A stretch of 64,000 nt of DNA, taken from NCBI RefSeq assembly GCF_000473225.1, contig NZ_KI421509.1, forward strand, positions 1,913,597 through 1,977,596. Direction: 5' to 3'. The notes beneath the pieces are model-generated. The model was not told where the DNA came from. It saw only the letters and a list, made by a program, of their open reading frames with translations, and did not search any database. Source of the DNA: Sedimentitalea nanhaiensis DSM 24252 (lineage in GTDB: Bacteria > Pseudomonadota > Alphaproteobacteria > Rhodobacterales > Rhodobacteraceae). Shown one piece after another: positions 34,497 through 42,927 of the stretch. Each line of letters opens with the position of its first letter. The stretch's first letter is position 1. Both the position numbers and the translations under genes were made by a program.

Positions 34497-35051
34497 ATGA
34501 AAACATGGGTCAAGTGGCTGATACTGGGCATCCTGTCGATTGCCTTTGGGCTTTTCGTTCTGGCAAACCCCGTTGCGGCCTCGATCGCCGTGACAACCCT
34601 TGCGGGAATCATGTTTGCCGTCTCCGGCGGCATTCAGCTTGTCGCGGGCTTTGGCGAAGAGAGCACCGGCGCCAAGCTGATGGGCATCGCGCTGGGGGTG
34701 CTGATGCTGTTCCTCGGCGTGTCGCTGATGTTCCATCCGTTGCAGGGCGTGATCTCGCTGACCCTGCTGGTGGCGATCCTGTTTCTGGCCAGCGGCATCG
34801 CGCGGGTTATCACGTCGTTCCAGATGCGCGACACGCTGTTTTTCTGGCCGATGCTGCTGTCGGGCGCACTGTCGGTTCTGCTGGGCGGCTATATCCTTGC
34901 CAATTTCGCCACCGTCGCTCCCAGCCTGCTGGGTATCCTGCTGGGCATCGAGCTGCTGTTCAACGGCGCCGGCCTTATGGCGCTGGCGTTTTTCCTGCGC
35001 ACGGCCAGGGGCGCAATCAAAGACAAGCTGGAAGGCCGGCTGAAAAGCTGA
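34497..35051 (+). CDS. DUF308/HdeD-family membrane protein
   Basis: The 184-residue protein has six short membrane helices in three paired repeats: KWLILGILSIAFGLFVLANPVAA, then ALGVLMLFLGVSLMFHPLQGVISLTLLVAILFLASG, then SGALSVLLGGYILANFATVA. The repeated LG/LANP motif pattern is the DUF308 unit. E. coli HdeD is linked to acid resistance; here the role is unknown. It begins 34 bp after leuC with GAAGGATCAAGAA upstream, so it may share the leuC transcript. Confidence 0.88.
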   Translation: MKTWVKWLILGILSIAFGLFVLANPVAASIAVTTLAGIMFAVSGGIQLVAGFGEESTGAKLMGIALGVLMLFLGVSLMFHPLQGVISLTLLVAILFLASGIARVITSFQMRDTLFFWPMLLSGALSVLLGGYILANFATVAPSLLGILLGIELLFNGAGLMALAFFLRTARGAIKDKLEGRLKS

Positions 35052-35089
35052 CCCGGTTTGGTTCGGGGCCGATGGCCTCGAGCCTGCCC

Positions 35090-35120
35090 TCCGGGGCCTG
35101 TCAATCTGGCGGGCCCCGGA
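35090..35120 (+). terminator. GC-rich hairpin after the DUF308 gene, possible terminator
   Basis: TCCGGGGCC (35090-35098) and GGCCCCGGA (35112-35120) form a 9-bp perfect stem 40 bp after the stop codon. A second small palindrome, GGCGGGTTCCCGCC, follows at 35134. There is no T run, so termination would have to be Rho-assisted or inefficient. Confidence 0.45.
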
Positions 35121-35329
35121 CAACGGGTTTGACGGCGGGTTCCCGCCCAAGGCAAAGACATCAATCTAAAATCAACCCCAGATTGAAATCTAATGCCCTG
35201 AACCCATTGTGCTTTTTCTGAAAAATCCCGGAATCCAAACCGGGCGTGAATCGGCAGTTTTCTGCCATGACCCGGCCAATACAGGGTTTACGATTTGTTA
35301 ACCCATTGGATTTTCATAAAACTAGGATT

Positions 35330-35359
35330 TTGACGCGGGGCCGTGGACTCTGCTAATAT
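35330..35359 (+). promoter_or_regulatory. Sigma-70-type promoter for the VPLPA-CTERM gene
   Basis: TTGACG (35330-35335) and TAATAT (35354-35359) are 18 bp apart, close to the housekeeping consensus, within a 440-bp gap that otherwise holds no gene. It gives a leader of about 130 nt before the start codon at 35496. The block sits in a locally AT-rich stretch. Confidence 0.6.
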
Positions 35360-35495
35360 GTCTCCGAAGAGCGAGCACCGTGCGACGGGCTTTGGTCTTG
35401 AAGGTGCAGATTGATCGGCGTGGGTTTGGTTCACGACTACAGTTTTGCATAGTAACGAAAACCGCCGTTAGGCATTTGAAAAAGGAATGAATTCG

Positions 35496-36215
35496 ATGAC
35501 ATTCACAACAAGAATTGGTGCTGCGTCCGCAATCGCGCTGCTCGTTGGAGCGGCAGGTGCATCGGCAGCGACCCTCGACATCAGCGGGATCTCTGCAGGA
35601 TGGAGCGCTGTCGACCCCGTCTCGGTTACGATCAACAACGGTGACCCGCTGTCGACACTTCGCTGGGGTGGCGATACCGGAGAAGGGCAAAGCGGATACG
35701 ATTTCACGCGCGCCGCGACGCCAATCAACAATATTGCCGAAGATACGGCGTTTCTGGTTGGTAACTTCGTGCACTTGAATAACCCTGTGTTTCCGCCTTC
35801 GCTGAATTCCGCGAATCTGGATGTCGACATCACAATTGTGAATGGGCCGGGCGTTATCAGCAGCACTTTCAGCATGTCGCATAACGAAACGACCAATAGC
35901 GGCAACTGCGGCGGCGACGGCAGCGTAATACCTTGTGATGACTATATCACAGTGTCCAACGCCCCCGGCGGCACCGCGTTCTCGATCGGAAACGTCGACT
36001 ACGTTTTCCAGGTTCTGGGGTTCTCGACCGACGGCGGAACGACAATTCTTGACCAGTTCCGTACGCAGGAAGAACAAAACAATCCTGCGGGTCTGTACGC
36101 CAAGTTCACCGCGACGACAAATGTCAACGTTGTTCCGCTGCCCGCAGCGGGCTGGTTGCTGCTGGCCGGTGTAGGCGGTCTGGCTGCTGTTCGCCGCAAG
36201 AAGAAAGCCGCATAA
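35496..36215 (+). CDS. Secreted VPLPA-CTERM sorting-domain protein
   Basis: The 239-residue exported protein was started at the ATG at 35496, which is 9 bp after AAGGA; the ATG at 35487 is too close to that site. The signal peptide is residues 1-24 (TRIGAASAIALLVGAAGASA). The mature domain is beta-rich and Asn/Thr/Ser-rich. The last 25 residues form a sorting signal: VVPLPAAGWLLLAGVGGLA, then AVRRKKKAA, i.e. VPLPA, a membrane helix and a basic tail. These tails are processed by exosortase-type (VPEID/XrtD-like) enzymes in Rhodobacteraceae. It has its own promoter and terminator and is inserted between leuC and leuD. The surface role is unknown. Confidence 0.9.
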   Translation: MTFTTRIGAASAIALLVGAAGASAATLDISGISAGWSAVDPVSVTINNGDPLSTLRWGGDTGEGQSGYDFTRAATPINNIAEDTAFLVGNFVHLNNPVFPPSLNSANLDVDITIVNGPGVISSTFSMSHNETTNSGNCGGDGSVIPCDDYITVSNAPGGTAFSIGNVDYVFQVLGFSTDGGTTILDQFRTQEEQNNPAGLYAKFTATTNVNVVPLPAAGWLLLAGVGGLAAVRRKKKAA

Positions 36216-36238
36216 GTACACAGCTTAGCGAAACGATC

Positions 36239-36271
36239 AGAGAGCAGTGCCTGGCGCTGCTCTCTTTTTTT
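36239..36271 (+). terminator. Rho-independent terminator of the VPLPA-CTERM gene
   Basis: AGAGAGCAG (36239-36247) pairs perfectly with CTGCTCTCT (36257-36265) around a 9-nt loop, followed by a run of T to 36271. It lies 24 bp after the stop codon and separates this gene from leuD. Confidence 0.92.
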
Positions 36272-36365
36272 GTGTCCATGCCCAAGGTTGCGGTGGAATT
36301 CCGGCCCGGTTTGTCAGTATAGAACGAGACAGCAAATTCCTTTGGGTTTCGGAAGGGCGACACAG

Positions 36366-36971
36366 ATGGACAAATTCACCACGCTTACCGGGGTTGCGGC
36401 ACCGATGCCGCTGATCAATATCGACACCGACATGATCATCCCCAAGAATTTTCTGAAAACGATCAAGCGATCCGGGTTGGGTGTCAACCTGTTCGACGAG
36501 ATGCGCTATGATGACAACGGCGCTGAAAAGCCCGATTTCGTGCTGAACAAGCCGGCTTATCGCAATGCCGAGATTCTGGTGGCGGGCGACAATTTCGGCT
36601 GTGGCAGCTCACGCGAGCACGCCCCCTGGGCGATCAAGGATTTTGGCATCCGCTGCGTGATTTCGACCAGCTTTGCCGACATCTTTTTCAACAACTGCTT
36701 CAAGAACGGCATCCTGCCCATCGTGCTGCCGCAGGAAGACGTGGACAAACTGATGGATGACGCCGAGCGCGGTGCCAATGCCATCCTGACCGTCGACCTT
36801 GAGGCGCAGACCATCACCGGGCCGGACGGTGGCACCATCGGTTTCGAAGTCGATGCGCACAAAAAGCATTGCCTGCTGGAAGGTCTGGATGACATCGACC
36901 TGACGCTGGAAAAGGCCGGTGCGATCAAAAGCTTTGAATCCCGCGCGGCGATGGAGCGGCCCTGGGTCTGA
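36366..36971 (+). CDS. leuD: 3-isopropylmalate dehydratase small subunit
   Basis: The 201-residue protein was started at the ATG at 36366 ([22 protein letters not shown]), the family N terminus. [12 protein letters not shown] near 22 and [27 protein letters not shown] near 77-103 are the substrate-binding swivel domain signatures. It associates with LeuC. Its upstream region begins after a terminator, so it must have its own promoter in the 95-bp gap. The stop codon directly abuts the next gene's start. Confidence 0.98.
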   Translation: MDKFTTLTGVAAPMPLINIDTDMIIPKNFLKTIKRSGLGVNLFDEMRYDDNGAEKPDFVLNKPAYRNAEILVAGDNFGCGSSREHAPWAIKDFGIRCVISTSFADIFFNNCFKNGILPIVLPQEDVDKLMDDAERGANAILTVDLEAQTITGPDGGTIGFEVDAHKKHCLLEGLDDIDLTLEKAGAIKSFESRAAMERPWV

Positions 36972-38072
36972 ATGACCCTGTGCGACCGGTTACGGCAGGG
37001 GGGCCTTGGGTGCCTTGCCGCAATTTCATTAGCTGCGCCGGGGTGGGCGGACAGTCTGAGGATTGCCAGCTTTAACACCGAATTGTCCCGCGATGGCCCC
37101 GGCCTGTTGCTGCGCGATCTGACCCGCGACAAGGAGGCCCAGATCGCCGCCGTTGTGGCCGTGATCGCGCGGATCTCGCCCGACATCCTGGCGCTGCAAA
37201 GTGTGGATTGGGATTACGACGGGGCGGCGCTGGCGGCTTTGGCCGCGCGTCTGACCCAAGCCGGGGCAGACTATCCCTATCGGATGGCGCTGCGGCCCAA
37301 CAGCGGCATGGCCACAGATCTGGACATGGATGGCGACGGGCGGCGGGGTGGACCCGGCGACGCGCAGGGGTTTGGCGCCTTCAGTGGACAGGGCGGTTTG
37401 GCGATCCTGTCGCGCTATCCGATTCTGGGCGATCGGGTCCGCGATTTCAGCGATCTGTTGTGGCGCGACCTGTCCGGTGCGCTGTTGCCCGAACGCGAGG
37501 ACGGCAGCCCGTTTCCATCGCCAGAAGCCCAGGCGATTCAGCGTCTGTCCACCACCGGGCATTGGATCGTTCCCGTGGCTCTTCCCGATGGCAGCACGGT
37601 GCAGGTGCTGACTTTTCACGCCACACCGCCGGTGTTTGACGGGGACGAGGATCAGAACGGGCGGCGCAATCACGACGAAATCCTGCTGTGGCGCGCGGTG
37701 CTGGATGGCGCATTTGGTCCCCCGCCCCAGCGGTTCGTGCTGGCCGGGCAGGCCAATCTGGATCCGCAGGACAGCGAGGGGCGATTGGACGCGATCCGCG
37801 GGCTGCTGGCCGATCCGCGCCTGCAGGACCCCCGCCCCGCCAGCGAAGGCGCCGCCGCCGCCCCGGATCAGGGCCATGCCAGCCCCAATGCGCTGGACAC
37901 GGTGGATTGGCAGAATGTGGGCCGGTTGCGGGTGGATTACGTGTTGCCGTCAGCCGACTGGCGGGTGATCGACAGCGGCGTGTTCTGGCCCGCGACCGAC
38001 AGTGACGGGCATTCAGATGCCATCGCTGCAAGCCGCCACCGTTTGGTCTGGGTCGATCTGGATCTCGACTGA
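36972..38072 (+). CDS. Secreted endonuclease/exonuclease/phosphatase-family protein
   Basis: The 366-residue protein starts immediately after the leuD stop and has a signal peptide ending near residue 26 (SLAAPGWA). LRIASFNTELSRDGPGL is the N-terminal strand with the Asn of the EEP fold. PDILALQSVDWDYDG (Gln where many have Glu), GGLAILSRYPI, VLTFHATPPVF, FVLAGQANLDP (Gln-Ala-Asn instead of Gly-Asp-Asn) and DSDGHSDAIAASRHRLVW supply later motifs. The replaced Glu and Asp suggest weakened or changed catalysis. Its last 60 bp overlap the end of the convergent epimerase gene. Confidence 0.85.
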   Translation: MTLCDRLRQGGLGCLAAISLAAPGWADSLRIASFNTELSRDGPGLLLRDLTRDKEAQIAAVVAVIARISPDILALQSVDWDYDGAALAALAARLTQAGADYPYRMALRPNSGMATDLDMDGDGRRGGPGDAQGFGAFSGQGGLAILSRYPILGDRVRDFSDLLWRDLSGALLPEREDGSPFPSPEAQAIQRLSTTGHWIVPVALPDGSTVQVLTFHATPPVFDGDEDQNGRRNHDEILLWRAVLDGAFGPPPQRFVLAGQANLDPQDSEGRLDAIRGLLADPRLQDPRPASEGAAAAPDQGHASPNALDTVDWQNVGRLRVDYVLPSADWRVIDSGVFWPATDSDGHSDAIAASRHRLVWVDLDLD

Positions 38073-38930
38073 GGGCTGTCCGATGGCGCTGGCCAGTGCG
38101 GTGTGCAGCGACGTTGGCTGAAACCCCGGCAGCAGCCGATCAAAGCGGGAGCCGTCCAGCCAATGCGGCGTGTTCCAGAGATAGCGCATTTCGAGCAGAC
38201 AGCCCGCCATGCGCCAGAACGGGCGGGTCAGGTGCAGCGGCAGCCAGGCCATTGGCTTGAGGCGCACCTGTTGCGGTGTGATCCGGTCCAGAGCTTTGGC
38301 CATGTCTTGCCCAGAAAGCGTATAGCCCGCAAAGGCGATATCGTTGAAGCGCGGCAACCGGGCCCGCATCTCTGCCAGATCGACCGCCGCGCGGGCGACA
38401 TCCGGCAGATAGGCCCAGGCATGGGGAATATCGGAGCGACCGGGATAGGTGAACACGCCCTTGGCCAGCGATTTGGTCAGGACCTTGTCGAACCAGTTCC
38501 CCGAAGCCTGCGTATCCAGATAGTCGCCCGCGCGCAAAATGATGGTGCGCACCCCGGCGCTGCGATAGGCATCTTCCATCGCGATGCGGATCCGCCCCAG
38601 CGGGTTCTGCGCCTGATGCGGGGCGTCCGGCCCCCAGGGCACCGGGGTGTCGGCACCGTAGACATAGACATTTCCCGGTACGATCACCGTCGCATCGTGG
38701 GCCAGCGCAGCTTTGATCACCATATCATGCAGACCGGGCACCTGCGCCGCCCAATCCGGATAGGCCGGATTCCAGGCGTTGACGATCACGTCAATGCCAC
38801 GGGCCGCCTGCATCAGCACGTCGCTGGACCGGTCAAAGCATCGGACATCCCAGCCTGCGGCGCGGAATTGCAGGGCTGCGTTGCGACCGAAACGGCCGGT
38901 TGCGCCAAGAATAAGAACTCTCTGTGTCAT
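38013..38930 (-). CDS. NAD(P)-dependent epimerase/atypical SDR
   Basis: The 305-residue protein has the Rossmann motif ILGATGRFGRNAALQF near 6-21. AWNPAYPDW, then GNVYVYGADTPVPWGPDAPHQAQNPLGRIRIAMEDAY near 88-125, places the Tyr-containing segment of extended SDRs, but no YxxxK is evident, so it is atypical. TIILRAGDYLDTQASGNWFDKV follows. It is divergent from a LysR regulator across a promoter with nested inverted repeats, and is probably that regulator's target. The start ATG is at 38930. Confidence 0.85.
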   Translation of the reverse strand: MTQRVLILGATGRFGRNAALQFRAAGWDVRCFDRSSDVLMQAARGIDVIVNAWNPAYPDWAAQVPGLHDMVIKAALAHDATVIVPGNVYVYGADTPVPWGPDAPHQAQNPLGRIRIAMEDAYRSAGVRTIILRAGDYLDTQASGNWFDKVLTKSLAKGVFTYPGRSDIPHAWAYLPDVARAAVDLAEMRARLPRFNDIAFAGYTLSGQDMAKALDRITPQQVRLKPMAWLPLHLTRPFWRMAGCLLEMRYLWNTPHWLDGSRFDRLLPGFQPTSLHTALASAIGQPSVEIQIDPDQTVAACSDGI

Positions 38931-38971
38931 TGCGGGCTCCTGTTGGATGCAAAGGAAGGACGATCATATCC

Positions 38972-39038
38972 TATCCATTCAAATACCATTGGGATATTGC
39001 GGATGAATGCAGATCTGGTATTCATAAATGAATGGATA
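38972..39038. promoter_or_regulatory. Nested inverted repeat between epimerase gene and lysR; overlaps the lysR start
   Basis: TATCCATTC (38972-38980) is mirrored by GAATGGATA (39030-39038), and inside them AATACCA (38982-38988) is mirrored by TGGTATT (39016-39022). The right arm contains the ATG of the lysR gene (39032), so binding there would also block translation initiation or early elongation. The 67-bp block fits a two-site LysR operator. Confidence 0.6.
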
Positions 39039-39922
39039 ATTCGCTACGCATCGATGACTGGTCGCTGGTTCAGAGCTTTCTGGCGGTGGCCGAAACCGGA
39101 TCGCTGTCCGCCGCCGCCCGCCGTCTGGGGCGCAGCCAGCCAACGCTGGGACGTCAGATCCGGGCGCTGGAGGAAAACCTTGGGGCCGAACTGTTTCTGC
39201 GCCATCCGCGCGGTCTGCGACCCAGTGAAACCGGGGCCGCGTTGCTGCCGATGGCGCAGCGGATGCAGGCCGAAATGCACACCCTGTCGCTGACGGCGGC
39301 GGGACAATCGCAGCGTTTGCAGGGGGCGGTGCGCATCACCGCCAGCGTCTTTGCCAGCCACCATCTGCTGCCGCCGATTCTGGCCGACATCCGGGCAGCA
39401 GAGCCGTTGATCCAGCTGGATCTGATTCCGTCTGACACCACCGAAAACCTGTTGTTCCGCGAAGCCGATATCGCAGTGCGCATGTATCGCCCGACACAGC
39501 TGGATATCGTCACCCGCCACATCACCGACCTGGAGTTGGGCATCTTTGCCGCGCACAGCTATCTAAGGCGCGCGGGCCACCCGGAAACAGCCGAAGATCT
39601 TATGGGCCACGATCTGATCGGATATGACCGCAACGATCTGATTCTGCGCGCCATGCAGGCGATGGGCTGGTCCGTCACCCGCGACGCCTTTGCGGTGCGG
39701 TGTGACAACCAGGCGACCTATTGGGATCTGCTGCGCGCGGGATGCGGCATCGGGTTTTCCCAGGCCAACGTCGGGCGCGCCGATCCGTTGGTACAGGAGC
39801 TGGAGATGGGCATCGACATGCCGCCCTTGCCGGTCTGGCTGGCCGCCCATCCCATGATGCGCCAGACCCCGCGGCTGCGCCGGGTGTGGAACCTGCTGGC
39901 GGACGGATTGGCCCGCAGCTAA
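39032..39922 (+). CDS. LysR-family transcriptional regulator
   Basis: The 296-residue protein has an N-terminal winged HTH (WSLVQSFLAVAETGSLSAAARRLGRSQPTLGRQIRALEENLGAELFLRHPRGL; residues about 9-60), then a periplasmic-binding-like effector domain from about 90. It is divergent from the epimerase gene and its start codon lies in the right arm of an inverted repeat, so autorepression is likely. It lies upstream of leuB but has no evident link to leucine; the 67-bp gap to leuB makes read-through possible. Confidence 0.93.
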   Translation: MDNSLRIDDWSLVQSFLAVAETGSLSAAARRLGRSQPTLGRQIRALEENLGAELFLRHPRGLRPSETGAALLPMAQRMQAEMHTLSLTAAGQSQRLQGAVRITASVFASHHLLPPILADIRAAEPLIQLDLIPSDTTENLLFREADIAVRMYRPTQLDIVTRHITDLELGIFAAHSYLRRAGHPETAEDLMGHDLIGYDRNDLILRAMQAMGWSVTRDAFAVRCDNQATYWDLLRAGCGIGFSQANVGRADPLVQELEMGIDMPPLPVWLAAHPMMRQTPRLRRVWNLLADGLARS

Positions 39923-39989
39923 GGGCGCGCATTGACCCTTGCAGCCGCGCGCGGTAGGGGCATGGCAAAGACAGATCAGGAGAGTCCGC

Positions 39990-41096
39990 ATGTCCAACCC
40001 CTCGCTTCTCATCCTTGCCGGTGACGGCATCGGCCCCGAAGTCATGGAACAGGTAAAACGCATCATCGGCTGGTATGGCGCCAAGCGCGACCTGACCTTT
40101 GACGTGTCCGAGGATCTGGTGGGCGGCGCGGCCTATGATGCCCACGGCACCCCCCTGCACGACGACACCATGGCCCGCGCGCAAGAGGTCGATGCGGTGC
40201 TGCTGGGAGCAGTTGGCGGGCCGAAATACGACGCGCTGGATTTCAGCGTCAAACCGGAACGTGGCCTGCTGCGCCTGCGTAAGGAAATGGACCTGTTTTC
40301 CAACCTGCGCCCGGCCCAGTGTTTCGACGCGCTGGCGGATTTCAGCAGTCTCAAGCGCGACGTGGTCGCCGGGCTGGACATCATGATCGTGCGCGAATTG
40401 ACCAGCGGCATCTATTTCGGCGAACCGCGCGGCATCTTCAAGGAAGGCAACGAGCGCGTCGGCGTCAACACCCAGCGCTATACCGAATCCGAGATCGACC
40501 GCGTGGCCCGCAGCGCCTTTGAACTGGCGCGCAAACGCGGCAACAAGGTCTGTTCGATGGAAAAGGCCAACGTGATGGAAAGCGGCATCCTGTGGCGCGA
40601 AGTGGTGCAAAAGGTGCATGACGAGGATTACCCCGATGTCGAGCTGTCGCATATGTATGCCGATGCCGGGGCCATGCAGCTGTGCCGCTGGCCCAAGCAG
40701 TTCGACGTGATCGTGACCGACAACCTGTTTGGCGATCTGCTGTCGGATGCCGCCGCGATGCTGACCGGCAGCCTGGGCATGTTGCCCTCGGCCAGCCTGG
40801 GCGCGCCGATGGCCAATGGCCGTCCCAAGGCCCTGTACGAGCCGGTTCACGGGTCAGCGCCCGACATTGCCGGTCAGGGCAAGGCCAACCCGATTGCCTG
40901 TATCCTCAGCTTTGCCATGGCGCTGCGCTATTCGTTTAGTCAGGGGGCCGAGGCCGACCGGCTGGAAGCGGCAGTCGAGAAAGTGCTCGCCGACGGGCTG
41001 CGCACCGCCGATCTGATTGGTGAAGACGGCGTTCAGCCGGTATCGACCACCCAGATGGGCGATGCCATCCTGGCCGCGCTGGACGACAGCCTCTGA
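39990..41096 (+). CDS. leuB: 3-isopropylmalate dehydrogenase
   Basis: The 368-residue protein was started at the ATG at 39990, after CAGGAGAG. It oxidatively decarboxylates 3-isopropylmalate. [15 protein letters not shown] near 9, [15 protein letters not shown] near 68-82, [21 protein letters not shown]-type segment near 90 ([18 protein letters not shown]), [14 protein letters not shown] near 135, the NAD/metal region [20 protein letters not shown] near 248, and the [18 protein letters not shown] loop near 284 are intact. It is separated from leuD by about 3 kb containing unrelated genes. Confidence 0.98.
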   Translation: MSNPSLLILAGDGIGPEVMEQVKRIIGWYGAKRDLTFDVSEDLVGGAAYDAHGTPLHDDTMARAQEVDAVLLGAVGGPKYDALDFSVKPERGLLRLRKEMDLFSNLRPAQCFDALADFSSLKRDVVAGLDIMIVRELTSGIYFGEPRGIFKEGNERVGVNTQRYTESEIDRVARSAFELARKRGNKVCSMEKANVMESGILWREVVQKVHDEDYPDVELSHMYADAGAMQLCRWPKQFDVIVTDNLFGDLLSDAAAMLTGSLGMLPSASLGAPMANGRPKALYEPVHGSAPDIAGQGKANPIACILSFAMALRYSFSQGAEADRLEAAVEKVLADGLRTADLIGEDGVQPVSTTQMGDAILAALDDSL

Positions 41097-41187
41097 TCCG
41101 GAACCGCGCGGCGGGTCCTGCCGCCGCGCGCACCCTGCCTCGCTGCCGGACCTGAACCGGCGTTGGGCCAAACCTGCGGCAACCGCC

Positions 41188-42159
41188 ATGGCCAATGATC
41201 CCGATACAACGTCAAACCTGTCCGGCGCGCTGTTCGGGCTGGCGGCTTTTGCAATCTTTTCGATCCATGACGTGATCATCAAGTATCTGGGCACCAGCTA
41301 TTCCGCGTTCCAGATCGTGTTTTTCAGCTCGCTGCTCAGCTTTCCGCTGATTACCCTGTTGATGATCCGCGATGCCCAGCCCGGCACCCTGCGTCCGGAG
41401 CACCCCTGGTGGATGCTGTTGCGCAGCCTCTCGGGGGTGACTGCCGCCGTGGGGGCCTTTTATGCGTTTTCGGTTCTGCCTCTGGCGCAGGTCTATGCCA
41501 TCCTGTTCGCCGCGCCGCTGCTGATCACCGTTCTGTCCGTGCCGCTGTTGGGCGAAACCGTCAGGCTGCGGCGGGGTCTGGCCGTGGGGGTTGGCCTGCT
41601 TGGCGTGCTGGTGGTGCTGCGCCCCGGCTCTGCAGATCTGGGCACCGGTCACGCCGCCGCGCTGGTCTCGGCCGTGTTCGGGGCGCTGAACGCGATCGTG
41701 GTGCGCCGCATCGGCAATGAAGAGCGCCCGGTTCTGATGATCCTTTATCCGATGCTGGCCAGTTGCGGGCTGATGGCCATTGCCCTGCCCTGGGTCTACC
41801 GCCCGATGCCCCTGGCGGATCTGGGCGCGCTGGCCATCGTTGCCGTTCTGATCCTGTTCGCCATGTCCTGTCTTGTTGCCGCCTACCGTCGCGGAGCCGC
41901 CGTTGTCGTCGCCCCGATGCAATATTCACAGATCCTGTGGGCCGCGCTGTATGGCGCGCTGCTGTTTGGCGAGTACCCGGATACGATGACCTATCTGGGC
42001 GCCGCAATCATCATCGCCAGCGGACTCTATATTCTGCGCCGTGAATCCAGTGGGCATTCGTCGCGCAACACCCCGGTCCTGCGGACCCAGACCCGCATCG
42101 GACTGCCAGCGGGTCTGCGGGTCGGCATCCTGTCCAAGGTCGCAAAAAGGCGGAAATGA
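41188..42159 (+). CDS. EamA/DMT-superfamily transporter
   Basis: The 323-residue membrane protein has ten predicted helices in two EamA repeats. It was started at the ATG at 41188; an upstream frame overlaps leuB. FGLAAFAIFSIHDVIIKYLG opens helix 1, with RSLSGVTAAVGAFYAFSVLPLAQVYAILFAAPLL in repeat 1 and YSQILWAALYGALLFGEYPDTMTYLGAAIIIASGLYILRRE in repeat 2. It probably exports a metabolite. It follows leuB by about 90 bp; an amino-acid or keto-acid exporter role is possible but only by position. Confidence 0.9.
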   Translation: MANDPDTTSNLSGALFGLAAFAIFSIHDVIIKYLGTSYSAFQIVFFSSLLSFPLITLLMIRDAQPGTLRPEHPWWMLLRSLSGVTAAVGAFYAFSVLPLAQVYAILFAAPLLITVLSVPLLGETVRLRRGLAVGVGLLGVLVVLRPGSADLGTGHAAALVSAVFGALNAIVVRRIGNEERPVLMILYPMLASCGLMAIALPWVYRPMPLADLGALAIVAVLILFAMSCLVAAYRRGAAVVVAPMQYSQILWAALYGALLFGEYPDTMTYLGAAIIIASGLYILRRESSGHSSRNTPVLRTQTRIGLPAGLRVGILSKVAKRRK

Positions 42160-42207
42160 TTGGGCTTGCCAAAGCCGCGACATAGCTGTAATCCGCCCCA
42201 CAATGGT

Positions 42208-42284
42208 CGGAGTGTAGCTCAGCCTGGTAGAGCACTGTCTTCGGGAGGCAGGGGTCGGAGGTTCGAATCCTCTCACTCCGACCA
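42208..42284 (+). tRNA. tRNA-Pro (anticodon CGG)
   Basis: The 77-nt cloverleaf has acceptor stem CGGAGTG/CACTCCG, D arm GCTCAGCCTGGTAGAGC, anticodon stem CTGTC/GGCAG around loop TTCGGGA (anticodon CGG, reading CCG), T arm GGAGG-TTCGAAT-CCTCT, discriminator A and encoded CCA. The integrase remnant begins about 200 bp downstream, so the 3' end of this tRNA is the likely attachment site of the island to the right. Confidence 0.96.
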
Positions 42285-42337
42285 ATGTTTTCAAAGGGTT
42301 GGCATTTTCCCTTAATTTCCCCGCCCCTGCTTCGCCC

Positions 42338-42493
42338 CTAGTTCAGCGCCTCATGCAGTTCACGGTACATGTCAATCAGTTCTTGCTGACCGGGGTCAAC
42401 GGTGTCCAGTTCGACCACATACTCGTCAATCGCGGGCTGGCTCTCACTGATAACCAGACCGACCATGAAGAAAATTCCAATAGCTAAGATCAT
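42338..42493 (-). CDS. Short single-pass membrane protein, coupled to the integrase remnant
   Basis: The 51-residue frame starts at the ATG at 42493, which overlaps the integrase stop (ATGA). It encodes one N-terminal hydrophobic helix (MILAIGIFFMVGLVIS) and an acidic helical tail (PAIDEYVVELDTVDPGQQEL, then IDMYRELHEALN). The overlap and the clear amphipathic tail argue for a real gene. I do not recognise it; it may be a phage or island accessory peptide. Confidence 0.55.
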   Translation of the reverse strand: MILAIGIFFMVGLVISESQPAIDEYVVELDTVDPGQQELIDMYRELHEALN

Positions 42494-42867
42494 CGTTTCG
42501 CCCTTTCGAGTGCGTCAAGTGCGCCCTGTTGGAAGTCGGGCGACAGGTGTCGGTAGACACGTTGCAGTGTTGCGGTGCTAGTGGCGAAAAACCCCGGCAC
42601 ATCCTCGATTGACGCCCCGCCCTGGATCGCCCATGTGATCGCGGTGTGCTTCAGCGTGTGCGGTGTCGGACGCCAGCCAAGGTCGGCTTCAGTCACGACC
42701 TGTGACCATGCATTCCTGATCGACCCGCAGCGTACCCTACGGTACTCGACCGCCCATGTCCCACCCCATCGCCGAACGTGCGCGGCAAGCTGGCAGGGGA
42801 TTCGAGCGGGGCTACGCTTTTTCTTCGTCGCGCGCTCGGCGCTCCCAATGTCCGATTTCCAACCACC
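42490..42867 (-). pseudogene. Tyrosine recombinase (integrase), C-terminal remnant
   Basis: An open frame of 126 codons without a valid start, ending at 42490, reads SDIGSAERATKKKRSPARIP, then LAAHVRRW, SIRNAWSQVVTEADLGWRPT, PHTLKHTAITWAIQGGASIE and LQRVYRHLSPDFQQ. This is the second half of a phage-type integrase: HTLKH is the HxLRH box with Arg changed to Lys, and the Tyr of RVYRHL is the nucleophile. The core-binding domain and first catalytic Arg are missing. It is inactive, and marks the integration end next to tRNA-Pro. Confidence 0.8.
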
Positions 42868-42927
42868 TCAGGTATTGCGATGCCAAGTTTCGGCGCGCGC
42901 GATATTGAATTGCCATGGGACGATCCG

